This document shows, one piece after another, positions 1 to 10,504 of a DNA stretch of 64,000 nt. Origin of the DNA: Reticulitermes speratus (lineage: Eukaryota; Arthropoda; Insecta; Blattodea; Rhinotermitidae). A program made the position numbers and the translations under genes. The notes beneath the pieces were generated by a model that did not search any database, was not told the origin of the DNA, and saw only the letters and a list, made by a program, of their open reading frames with translations. Location: NCBI GenBank assembly GCA_021186555.1, contig JAJKFL010000005.1:8273178-8337177 (forward strand), read 5' to 3'. The first letter of the stretch is position 1. Each line of letters starts with the position of its first letter.

Positions 1-781
1 TGGTTTTTCCCACCACATCCAGCAAAATTCCTTGGTAGTACCATGATTAGGCCATGACCAGTTCTTTCCTAACCATTTACAGTTCATCATTTGGCAGCCC
101 TTGTAATATAGTGATGTTTAGTGTGAGATATTAATAGCATCATAAAATAAGTCATAAAAGGAGAGTGTGTGATAAACGCAATGCATCATATACTATGTTT
201 CTACACATTTCACAATGCTGTGTCATCAGCAAAGACAGTGTAGTAGCAGATGAGCAACTGAAGATGGTTGTTAAGTTGTGACTTGTAATGGATGTGGGTG
301 GAAGTATTTATAATTTCTTCAGAGTACTGTTCTAACATTTGATGATTGTGATGAAGGTATGGTGCCTTGTACTTTGTTAGAATGGCACCAGCATTCCAGA
401 GGAACCTGCTGCCTCCATCTTCAGAGTAGAAGGGAAGAATGGAGTGGAGTGGAGGAAGTAGGCTCCTTGAAAATGTTGGTACATTTGTACCAAACCACAT
501 GGCGTTACATCTCAGAAGTCTGGGCTGTTAGTGCGTCATATCATCCTTTACATGAGGACACTGTAGAAAACCAGTGTTGGTTGAAGAACTTCCATATTGG
601 TAAGGTCACTCAGAATGAAGTCAGAATTTGTCTCTCTGGATATTACTACACAGATAGATTGGAAGGTTCTGTTGGTTATGTATTTAGTAATTCAGGACAC
701 AGGTGCACAGTGTGTGATTCAGATATGTTTACAGTGGGTGGCACATTTGTTTCATTTCAACTGTGAGCATTTAAAGTTGTG
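1..781. other. 3' flank of the dehydrogenase gene
   Basis: No exon is recognised here. The part nearest 782 should hold the dehydrogenase 3' UTR on the minus strand, but I could not fix a poly(A) site. Around 380-540 the phrases 'cctccatcttcag', 'ccttgaaaatgttggtac' and 'ggcgttac' recur near 8.5, 36.6 and 54.1 kb, so this part is a decayed dispersed repeat. The short ORFs here look random. Confidence 0.4.
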
Positions 782-896
782 CTACTTAATTTTAAATATT
801 GCTTTAGCAATGGTCCCCTTCTTCAGGTCTTCCAGAGCCTCTTTGTGTTGACTGAGAGTATATGTCTTGATTCCAAGTTGTCCATAGTCAAGGTAC
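782..896 (-). CDS. Dehydrogenase exon 7 and stop codon
   Basis: Encodes [20 protein letters not shown] through [12 protein letters not shown] and a TAG stop. Acceptor gtctgcag. The ending matches the family's usual 'G..IK..l' C-terminus. Confidence 0.9.
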
Positions 897-3800
897 CTGC
901 AGACAAGAACAGACACCACCTTTTACCACTTCTCTTGTTTTATGAAGAATGTATGTTCATGGTAATTAAATTCGGTTTTTATGTTGCTTGTAATAATGGA
1001 ATAATGCGTTTTTTTCTCTCATAAATTAAGAAAGACATATTGTGCAGTACAGAGTTAAAAATGACCAAATGTTTTGTGGTTAGAATGGGGTTGGCCAAAG
1101 TTTGAATGTGTAAGGGGTAGAATGAGTAACATAAGGCCACCCTTATGCCATTTCCAGCCTGACATCCATGTGAGTCTCTCGGAACTGAGTCCTTGTATTG
1201 TATTAACATAGCTCAGCTGTTGAGGAAATGCCACATAAAAAATTTTAATTCTGTGTAAATTTTAAGTTTATATTTTTGTTTTGCTTACTATGTTGATGGT
1301 AGTGAATAACCAGTGCAGCTAAGTCAAATTTAGAGGTATTAACCAACCAACCTTGTGTGTGTTTGCAGATTGTCTGTCCTTGCTCTTTCTCATTTTATCA
1401 ATTTTTATCCTGTACGTTCACATGTCTGGGCGTAGCATAAAATTTACCTCAATGTGTGTGGATGGAGCACACAGTTTTCAAATGTATCGTGCGTATTTGT
1501 AATTGTGGAACAGAATTATTTTATGTTTGTTGATAGAGAAAGATTCTTTCTTTCATTTGTCTTTTGTACTGTTATTTTTGTTCACTTCAAAATATTGGTG
1601 CTGATGAATGAGGAAGTTCCTGTCTAAATCATACAATGATTTGAGAATAAAATACAACTTACCTGGAGCCCATGGCATCCATCCAGCCCAGAGCCTTAGG
1701 GAAACTGAATGGGTTGATGTTGACTGCAATGATGGTCAGCTCATTCTTGTACATCAGGAATGGGGAAATGCTGCATCCAACAGTAATTTTTGTTTGAATA
1801 AAATGAAGCTCACAAGTGTAAGTTTTTATAACGTTTTGCTTTAGTGTGTGGTGGACATTTTTCAGCTAAATGAAGGCAAGAAAAGACGCATAAATTCTGC
1901 ATGCTGCAACTACTGGCAGCAAATTGTACATAGTAGCAGGCTTCAAAGTGCTGAGTTTTGCCACACAATACATTTTTATTTCTGCATAATTCAGGTGTTT
2001 GCATTTCTGGAAGAGAAGTAACTTGATAACATGGTAATTTCTGTACTGGCTGTCAGCATTGACCTTTGTGATTAGTGCTCATATCCTGACCCTAGAGATT
2101 AGTCGCCGTCTATGACTGTGAGTTACTTGGCTTAAACAACAAAGATTATTCATAGCTTTCCTCAGCGGTGTGACATAAATGCTGTGAAAATGTCTCGTGT
2201 TATACTATGTAATTGTAATGTAGTGACATTTATGGCATATATAATTAATCAATGTGAATACCAACCACCCAGGTTAAACGAAATGTTGTAAGGCATGTGT
2301 AATTAGGACAGTGTGAAAACCAGGAAACGGCGCAAATTGTTGAGCCAGCATGTATGTGAAGAAACCTTGTAGTGGTTATATGGAATAATTATGCTGACCA
2401 AAGGTGGTTGCAACGCTTTAAACGAGGTCGCTAAGCGGCAAACGCTGACATCGATTGCGAGAGCAATACAAATGCGGAAGACTATGAATATAAAAGGGTC
2501 GCCAAAAGTTGGAGAGGGGGTCTTTTTTCCATCATTCTTAGCCGACCGTTGTCGTTCTGCAGGCTACCGTGACCGAGGTGAATCTCGGTCTCGAACCTCG
2601 AAGAGACCACACGTCATCCAGGGGGACAGACGGGTCCTGAGATGGAGATCAACATAGCACTGTTCATATTAACCATCGCTTCAACCACACGAGGTAGGAC
2701 GGGTTACTTGTTGAGACACTAGGGTCCTTGGTGGTTTGGTTGGTTTGGTTAGTAGATGGAACTGAAGCGAATATGCCTGTCGCCTCGCCCGTAAAAATGG
2801 AAACTAATGTAAATTTTTTAGAATTAATAATATTGTTTTTTGTAAATTGATAGACAACATACTGCTCTTTACCCCCTTAAGAAACCCATTCGCTCCGAAA
2901 ACCCGAGAAGTAAATCGTAGAGACCGACCTCCCGCGGCCTCTGCGTCCTTTTATTAGATACCTATACGGGAGGTGGTGGCACGCTACCGGATCAGGTTTC
3001 GGGACTCTAAGCCCTGACGCCCGGTTCTAAGCTTAATGCGCCCCAGGGGACGATCATACGAATGAGTTGGGAATTTCGGAGGATCGAACCCTGCGGCACA
3101 ACAGTAATCTTTGTGGTTGAGGTAGTATAACACTATGTAACACGACACACTCCTACCATTCTATGATACCACAGCATCCTCCATTCCATCCAATAGAAAG
3201 CACAGAAACAGTGCCATCTTTATACAGTGTACCAACTAATGCCTATGTTTTCATTACCAGAACAACAATAGCCAGCAAAGTATGTCATCTGACTCCAATT
3301 CACATTATTAAATTTAGAGCAGTTTTTCTTAAGGTGTGTTAATATTACCATTTTGTCTTCTTAGTGGTAGCAGTTTATCACACTGAAATTATACACCTTA
3401 TCTTTGTGCCTTCTATGTGCCTAATCTGACTTGATGCTGGCTGAAGAGTGAACGAACCATAGTATGACATCATCTCTGTCAAATTTACCTTATTCTTGCT
3501 TCTGGTGATGTAATGCCAAAAATACACATCTTGCCTCCTGGGTTGATGAGTGCCAGGGCCTCTTCGATAGCGCGTGCATAGCCACTGCAGTCAATTACCA
3601 GGTCCACACCCCAACTGGGGTCTTTCACTTTGCGATCCTTCAGTTCATCAGGGGTAATAATGTCAAACCCAGTTCCTATCATGAACAACAAAACACATGA
3701 CTTTGGTAGAAGGAGGCTAAGAAAGGTTTGAGGCACCAACGAAGACAGAAACATTTCACTGGACAGTCAGCAAGCATAGGATGGGAACTGTAATAGGTTG

Positions 3801-6800
3801 TTTTGCCTGATACCAACTGTGAGTATGTAAATGCTGCACTTGATTTCACCTTCCCCTGTTGTGTACCTGTGGCTTTGCCACCCATCATGTAAAGATTTGT
3901 GGTGGTCAAATTGCTGGCTATGTCTTGTTAAATGTTTAAAACTCTTCAAAAGTTCTAATTAGAATACAGGTGGGCATACTGCATTAACTGACTCCATGGA
4001 GGAGGATTCTTCTTGAGAAGCTGATAAGTTTTCAGCTAATTGAATCATATAAATTTTTGACAGTGGTTTTGCTTAAGTTATATCACTTATATTTATTAGG
4101 ATTTTTTTCCATCGTCACATCACACAACACTACACAACGTTTCCGTAATGTTGTGTGGTGCTGTGACAATGGAAAAAGTTCTAATAAATATAAGTGCTAA
4201 AATTTCCTTAGCTAACTAACTAACTGACTAACTAACTCCATGAAGCAGAGTCCTTCTTGAGAAGCTAGCAGGTTGTCAGCTAGTCAAGAAATTCCCCGCG
4301 TTTTATGGAACCCGAAGGTTCATTGCCGCATCCACAAGAGCCCGCCACCTGTCCCTATCCTGAGCCCGTTGCTTAAGTTTTACCAAAGAATCAGGTCCGA
4401 GTCTTTGTTAAATGATTCATAACTTGGTAATTTTTTATGGTGAGGAGTTATTAGCACCTCGCCCAACCCCCAAGCTGGAGGACCACCCCTTGTCGGCTGT
4501 CTGCGACTGCTTATTAAATGTATTTGCAGCTACCCTCCATATCTGGAGGCTGTTCCTCCATCTGCAATCTGAAGACGCGCCATGCTGTGGTGACAGGAAC
4601 CCATTCTACATGACCACTGCATAGAAATACAGAGATTAAAGCTGGTTTCCTACATATGGCAAAGATTCAGAAAGCCATTATCCTCCCAAGGACAACATAG
4701 GCAGTTCAAGAAAATAAAAAACAGGTCATATCAAATGATAGGAGCGTCAAACACAGGTGTAATCATGACAAATAACAAGGATTTATAAAATAGTAAGTCA
4801 AAACTTTATCACTGGCAAATTGCATAAGGAGTACTTGATTTATGACTTATCAAGTGTTTGGTATTCTGAACAGAATGTGATGTTTTGGAAACAGACTCTG
4901 TTCCCATGTTGAGGTGAACAGATGGGTCTGATGGAAGGAACTGTTCTCAGTCACTGGTATAAGGAGTACTTGATTCATGACTTCTCCAGTGTTTAGTAGT
5001 CTGAACAGAATGTAACATTTTGGAAACTGGCTCTGTTTCCATGTTCTGGTGAACAGTTGGGTTTGATGGAAGGAGCTGTTCGTAACCACTGGTACCTTCC
5101 CATCTTTTGACCTGATGATGGGAACTGATCCTGTGTCTGATGTGTTTGTTTCGGAATACTAAGTGGGCTAAGTCCAGAATTTGAGTTGTTATGAGAAGAT
5201 ACATGCATGAAATGCACACCTCATTCCTGATTGGTTTTAAAGTACCAATTTTAATTCCAGTTTTCTCATCAGTTCTTAAGTTTTAATCTTTGCTACAAGA
5301 TAATTGAAAACAAATATAGAAGTGTAACAACATATATCAAATATTATATGGTACCATGAATATGAGAATACTTAATTATGTCCAAAACTTGTACTTCCTA
5401 TGTACTTCATGGTGTAATGGGCCTTCCTCTTTCTGGTAATAATTCAGAGATAATAAGAATGATAACTGTGAGAATTGATCAAACGTGACTCAACGTGTGG
5501 GTGGGGAACTCCTGTCTGCCAGAGAACAAGCAGTGATGGCTGAGTGTTCAGTATTACATTTCTGTTGAGTGCAGTTTTGTGTATTTGTCTCTGAAAGCAG
5601 GGTTCTGTAAATGGTATTTGTTGGCTTACGGCAATGCTGTATCTAGTTGGAAAAGCTCTGTCCCTCTTAAGGTTTTCCATTTTTTTAGATAAGTGGTGCC
5701 AAATTTATTACAAATAGTTTATGTCCCTGTAACTACTCCCAAACATGGATCACCTGCCATACCATTTGATCATACATAATCTAGGGAATAAAAAGTGAAC
5801 ATTATTATTGATAAACAAAGAACTGCTGTCTTGTTGCTCACCTAAATTCTGTGCGAGTTTTCTGCGTGCGTCCTGTGGCTCACTAACAATCACTCTGCGA
5901 TGGCCCTGAAGGTGCAGAATGCTGGCCCACAAGTTGCCAATGATTCCTGCTCCAAGAATCAGGATCCTAGATCCCACAGGAATAGGAGCAATGCGATCCC
6001 ACCCATGGGATATACACGACAGGGGTTCTGTCAGGACAGCTATAAACATATACATTTATGTGTGGCTGCAGCTTTTCTAGATCCATAAGATTATTCCTGT
6101 TCGCAGAATCTGATATTACCTTGCTCCAGTGTGATGTTGTCAGGGACCTTATGCACCTGCTGAGCTGCAACCTTGCAGTATTGAGCCCAGCCACCATCAC
6201 TCCATATTCCAACTGTGTTGTTGATTCCTCCTACCTTACAGTAGTGGTAGTTGCCACCATGACATGACTGGCAGTTGTGGCAGCCACTGTGACAGTCACC
6301 TCACCAGTATCAGGATTAGGATTCAGTCAGTGTCTTTATACCCTCATAATGACATTTTCTTTCAATAGGTTTTGCTCAAACTTTAAGGTTACAAAGGAAT
6401 AAAAGAGTTGGAAAATATATAAGTATAGCCTTTTATGGTAAGAGGGATGAGGACTCAGTTACCAGTTCAAAGATTTTGCAGGAATAGTTTTCATTAGTGA
6501 TGTGGCAAAACTGCCTAGGCAGCTCTGCAGTAAAGTTGCTGGTCAGGGCTGTTGGATGCATCAAACTTAGCTTCATGTAAATGCATTATAAGTAGCTTGA
6601 GTCATTGTTGCTTGTACTGACCACCACTAACCTGAGCACCACTATAATACAGCATAAAATTTACACAGAGTGGAATGAATACCACCATTGGTTTTAAGTT
6701 TTCACAATGTATAAGTGTTGGGTGGATGGCGTACTTTCCTGTTTTAATACCAACTTCACCTTCCCATGTTATGCTGCTAGGAACAAGTCTGTTGACTAAG

Positions 6801-9800
6801 TCTTGCATCCAGAATGCAGCAACTTTCCTATATCATTATATCAGTTCAGTTTCATGTATCACTGAATTTTGTATGTAAACAACAAGGTATGTAAAAGCAT
6901 TGCTTTGTTGTGTTGACATGTATGAGTCACCTTTAATCAGTGTTTCATGCTTGGTGTTAACTTTAATCAGTGTTCAATATTTACCCTGCATGCCACAGCC
7001 ACCTGTGACCCAACGTTTTAAATTCAGTGTTGGACATAAAAACAGTTGTATAATTGATTTGACAAAACAAGGGCAGTTATTTTGTGTTTCACACAAAGAT
7101 TATCTTGCTTGACTGGTATGACCTATTGATGAAATTCCTTGGCAGTTCACCAAGCTGTCAGTGTAACAGAATGACCTTTGTTGTGATATGCTCTTTGCCC
7201 CTGACACATACAATTAGGAACCTGACCTGCAGAGTTCACTTACCCGATTGTTTTCCTGTGTTCTTCCACATTGTTGGTACAACTGTTGATTGTCATGTCA
7301 TTTGTCCTACAATTTCTTTTCCAAGTTTCTCTGGCTGCCTAAGAGAAACAGGTGTCTATCCCCCCCCCCCCCCGATAATACAAACCAGGGGCATCCAACC
7401 TTGTTTGATGATGGGCCACAACTGTTATTGTTGGCTGGTTCATGGGCCACACATAAAAATAACTATAAGTAATACACCTAACTGCATAATGCATTGTGTA
7501 ATTTTTATAGTGTCTACATTTGAGTTCAGTCATCGTAATGCATTGTTCATGGAACTGGTCACCAATTAACATGGGGTTGATGTGGTGGCAGTCCGCTCTG
7601 TGGGTGTTGAAGAGCATGTGAGACTATGTTATGGATGGCATTCAGGCAATATGAGAGTGAGAAGCTGGGTTAAGGAGATGAAGGAGGAGCTGCATAGTAT
7701 GGGCCTTATGTATGTATGTATGGAAGAGCCAGCAGGAATGTAGTGAGATGAGTAAGATGGGAAAAGATAGATGTAATGACATAGATAGACAGAGATGGTT
7801 TCAAAAGTATCTGAAGAGAATTAATGTTTTATCAAGGTATAGATGGAGTATTTGGTGTTATTTTTGTATCCTTCTGTTTTTTTGCATTAATGTATTTTCT
7901 CACCTGTTTGGATCCACAGCAATGCGGTCACCAGGTTTCAGGTGTGTGACCTCTGATCCAACAACTGCTACCACTCCACTGAACTCATGGCCAAGAATGA
8001 CTGGAGCATCACGACAAGGGAATGCTCCCTGCAAGGTATTAGAATGTCAACATTTATAGAAAAGGTCTACAAACAGGTTTCCAAGGTATATTATTTTAGA
8101 TAATACATCAATATCACATGTGCAGAACTTTTCCAGAAATGTTTTTCTTGTATTGTGTTTGTATGAAATTAACAGTTGGAGGTTATTTTGAACTACCAAC
8201 AGATAAACCTTAAGTATGTGACATTTGAGGTTGTCACAGTGGAGTTGCTGAAGATTCAACTCTTGTGGAATGTTATGCCATGTCGTTTGGTAAATACGTC
8301 TTTACCAGTCAACATGGCATAACATTCCAGTGAGACTTGAATCATTAACCATTGAGTAGATGTGCAGGCATATAGAATTGCCATTTGTATTGACTGTACT
8401 GTGTGCCTGATGCATATTGCCCATTCAGTATTGCTTCAGTGTCTCCATCATTCAACATTCAAGGTAGGTGCCAATGAAGAGTAGTGTCTTCTCATATGTG
8501 CTGCCATGTAGTCTACTAGAAATGTGCTAGTGGTTGGAGGAACATTCTTCCTCCATCTTCAGTGTAAAAGAGGATACATGTCATTATTGGTGCAGGTGGA
8601 CCATTACTTGGTAATGCAATTGAAATAGAAGTGTTTGTTGTAATGAATATGCCATAAACTTTGGGGGTGGGGTGCATGGAAGCACTTTGCCATTGAGTAT
8701 ATTGTGTCCACATGTTATCATGTAGGTAATTTAGTTTGATGTTTAGGTTGTTTTCTTGTTTTAATAACCATCAAATGTGGCTGATGTAAAGTGAAGTACC
8801 AGACTTCATGCTAATGATAGTGCAGCATTGCTACTAGGTACAGAGAGAGCATTTGGGTATGGTTTTTTAACTAACTAATTCACTCTATGGGGAAGAGGCT
8901 AGTCAAGAAATTCCTCACATTTTATGGGACCCAAAGTTTCATTACCGTGTATACAGGAGCCTGCCACTTGTCCCTATGCTGAGCCAGATTAATCCAGTCC
9001 ATGCCCTCCCATCCTATGTCTTTAAGATCCATTTTGATATTATCCTCCCATCTTCACCTAGGTCTTTCATGTGGGCTCTTTCTTTCAGGTTTCCCCACTA
9101 AAACTGTGTACAAATTTCTTTTTACCATATGGCCCACATTGCCTTCAACTCCCTGATATATTTGGTGAGGAGTATAATTCATGAATCTTCTCATTGTGCA
9201 GTTTTCTCCAGTCTGCTGTTACTTCCTCCCATGTAGGTTCAGATGTCTCTCTCAGCGACCTGTTCTTGAACACCCTTAACCTATGTTCTCTTGTACTATG
9301 AGAGACCAAGTTTCATATCCATATAAAACAAAAAGCAAAATTATATTTTCATATATCACCATATGCTACCACTTGCACAGTGGATATTATTATATTTATG
9401 GATACTATCTGCCTTTACTAGTGCTGGGCCCCGCAGATAAGCCAGTTTGGTGCACACAACAAAGATACAATATACTAAAGAAACAATATATATTGTAACC
9501 TACAGAATAAAGAAAATACAATAAAGCCAATCAAATACAAAATTACAAAATATGTACATATGACGGGAGACTTACCAAGCAATTGCTTGTCTCATACATA
9601 CCGAAATGAAGTTACCTTGGCGTCGTCGTGGGGCTAAACCCAACTAAAACCAAAGACCTGGGACCACGACGGCCGCCAAGGGACTCCAACCCCACCAGCT
9701 CACCGCCAGACAGAATTTAGCCCCCATGGCCGAGACGAAAATTTGGAAGTAACTTGAAGATGGCTAGGACCGGAGTGATTACATCAATCATACACATGTA

Positions 9801-10374
9801 GGAAGAAAACTCGGGACAGGAGGGGAAATGGAGGGAAACCAAGTAGGAGGAAGTGATGCGCGCGTCAAAGGTCCAAGGTTCGATTCTCGTGGAGGGTGCT
9901 GGGACAAAAATCCCGGCACAATATATTATAATTTTTGTGTCAAAATCTCATGTCTGTTTTCCATTGCTTAGGTCATTCCAGAGGATCTGTGCAAGCCTGA
10001 GGCTCTGTGTAACATTTCATGTTCAGGAGTTTATAGCCCCTCATCCAGCTCCCAAGGTGGGGGACTATCACTTGTCAGCTGTCTGCAACTGCATATTTGC
10101 TATATTTGCAGCTCCTGTCCATATCTGGAGTCTTTTTCCTCTATCCAAAAACCAAGGACCTGCCATGCTGTGCTGCTAAGGACCCACTTCTTACACGACA
10201 CAGTAGTTATTAATGTACCTCAGCTATGTGTAGGTCAGTTCCACAGATTCCAGCATAAGCAACCTCCACGAGCACCTCATTCTTGGCAGGTTTAGTGGGC
10301 TGAGGTGCCTCAATAAACAAAATTTCTCCTTTCTTCTTGTCAAACTGAACAGCTTCCATTGTGTGGGGTGTCAT
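782..10374 (-). CDS. Zinc-dependent medium-chain alcohol/sorbitol dehydrogenase, complete, 7 exons
   Basis: Exons, 5' to 3' on the minus strand: 10374-10219, 8028-7904, 6286-6120, 6039-5842, 3675-3489, 1770-1663, 896-782 (stop TAG at 784-782). All junctions are GT/AG and in phase, giving 351 residues, the usual family length. Seen: catalytic zinc ligands Cys44 (GICGTD), His66-Glu67 (GHEF) and Glu154 (LTEPLSC); structural zinc cysteines 96, 99, 102 and 110; the Rossmann motif GAGIIG at 179-184; and Glu203 where NAD-preferring members have an acidic residue. The family oxidises sugar alcohols or other secondary alcohols to ketones with NAD in the cytosol. The substrate cannot be read from sequence. 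Insect relatives are often named sorbitol dehydrogenase-like or D-altritol 5-dehydrogenase-like. The start is the first ATG of the first recognised exon; ATG at 10359 (MEAVQF) is an alternative. A 'ttgttacag' acceptor just upstream suggests a 5' UTR exon further out. No frameshift or stop disrupts the model. Confidence 0.93.
1663..1770 (-). CDS. Dehydrogenase exon 6
   Basis: Encodes [19 protein letters not shown] and [13 protein letters not shown], typical of this family near the C-terminus. Acceptor gatgcag, donor gtaagt; 108 bp. Confidence 0.9.
2391..3120. repeat. CpG-rich insertion in dehydrogenase intron 5, possible solo LTR
   Basis: A GC- and CpG-rich block that contrasts with the TG-rich, CpG-poor intron around it. 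It has a TATA-like 'tataaaaggg' near 2489 and no coding similarity I recognise. This would suit an LTR, but I could not find convincing ends or a target-site duplication. Confidence 0.35.
3489..3675 (-). CDS. Dehydrogenase exon 5
   Basis: Encodes [13 protein letters not shown] through [10 protein letters not shown] and GGKMCIFGI, the second half of the Rossmann fold. 187 bp; entry and exit phases match exons 4 and 6. Confidence 0.92.
4085..4198. repeat. Hairpin (foldback) sequence
   Basis: 'cacttatatttattag' on the left is matched in reverse complement by 'ctaataaatataagtg' on the right. The paired arms continue through 'tttttccat..gtcaca' and 'tgtgac..atggaaaaa' to a centre near 4140. It is likely a small foldback element in dehydrogenase intron 4. 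Confidence 0.7.
4225..4375 (-). mobile_element. LINE 3' end, decayed fragment
   Basis: On the minus strand it reads [20 protein letters not shown] followed by a stop, the C-terminus of a common insect non-LTR retrotransposon. The same ending recurs at 8870-9345 (minus) and 18625-18830 (plus). A further scrap of the same 3' end lies near 3994-4030. Confidence 0.7.
4430..4625 (-). mobile_element. LINE 5' UTR fragment
   Basis: Its reverse complement resembles the leader of the LINE at 10505-12810 (phrases such as 'gggtcc', 'atggcgcg', 'gcagtcgcagacagccgac'). A parallel copy lies at 10015-10200. Confidence 0.6.
4825..5094. repeat. Tandem duplication, two 135-bp copies
   Basis: Unit 1 (4825-4959) and unit 2 (4960-5094) both begin taaggagtacttgatt and end cactggta, with scattered substitutions. 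The copies are adjacent with no spacer. They lie in dehydrogenase intron 4. Confidence 0.85.
5842..6039 (-). CDS. Dehydrogenase exon 4 (NAD-binding fold)
   Basis: Starts at LTEPLSC, giving catalytic-site Glu154, and includes [10 protein letters not shown] and VIVSEP of the Rossmann fold. Acceptor tttatag, donor gtgagc; 198 bp. Confidence 0.93.
6120..6286 (-). CDS. Dehydrogenase exon 3 (structural zinc loop)
   Basis: Encodes the structural zinc lobe, four cysteines spaced C-x2-C-x2-C-x7-C ([17 protein letters not shown]), then the WSDGGWAQY segment. The acceptor tgtcacag at 6287 was chosen because the upstream ag gives an immediate stop. 167 bp. Confidence 0.93.
6287..7903. other. Dehydrogenase intron 2
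   Basis: No exon is seen on either strand. It contains a poly-C run at 7361-7375 and, from 7386, 'caggggcatccaacc' followed by 'tgggccac', which resembles the left end of a hAT-type MITE; no right end was found. Confidence 0.4.
7904..8028 (-). CDS. Dehydrogenase exon 2
   Basis: Encodes [18 protein letters not shown], with zinc ligands His66 and Glu67, through VDPN. Acceptor ttgcag and donor gtgaga; 125 bp, leaving in phase 2. Confidence 0.93.
8250..8335. repeat. Hairpin fragment of a dispersed foldback family
   Basis: 'tggaatgttatgccatgt' and 'acatggcataacattcca' are reverse complements around a 25-30 nt loop. The 'ctggaatgttatgcc' arm recurs in the second foldback family listed elsewhere. 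Confidence 0.7.
8870..9345 (-). pseudogene. LINE reverse-transcriptase C-terminal region, decayed
   Basis: The minus strand reads, with frameshifts and stops, [43 protein letters not shown] residues and [11 protein letters not shown] before a terminal stop. This is the thumb and C-terminus of an insect non-LTR retrotransposon polyprotein, sitting in dehydrogenase intron 1. Confidence 0.8.
9500..9925. repeat. CpG-rich unclassified insertion in dehydrogenase intron 1
   Basis: A block with many CpG dinucleotides inside an otherwise CpG-poor intron. Near 9886 'ggttcgattctcg' looks like a tRNA B-box, so it may be the head of a SINE or a primer-site region. Its ends are not defined. Confidence 0.4.
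10015..10200 (-). mobile_element. LINE 5' UTR fragment
   Basis: Parallel copy of 4430-4625 and the reverse complement of the leader at 10505-10750. It ends about 20 bp from dehydrogenase exon 1. Confidence 0.6.
10219..10374 (-). CDS. Dehydrogenase exon 1 (residues 1-52)
   Basis: Contains the GroES-like N-terminal fold and the first catalytic zinc ligand in AGICGTDLH. It ends in phase 0 at GAG followed by gtacat on the minus strand. An acceptor-like 'ttgttacag' lies immediately upstream of the ATG. Confidence 0.9.
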
Positions 10375-10504
10375 GATACCCTGTAACAAGATGTTTGATT
10401 GCTAGATACCAGTTCAGGAAAATGTAACTCTGAACAGGAAACAGTAAGGCATAATTCCTTCAAATCCATTTCTTGCAGGGTATTCTGTATGTATCGTATC
10501 TTTA

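Noticed and set aside
1608..1844. Plus-strand ORF over dehydrogenase exon 6
   Set aside because: Shadow of the real exon on the opposite strand, which has proper splice sites and family match.
7084..7569. 161-codon plus-strand ORF in dehydrogenase intron 2
   Set aside because: It runs through a poly-C tract and a MITE-like end; composition is random and no family fits.
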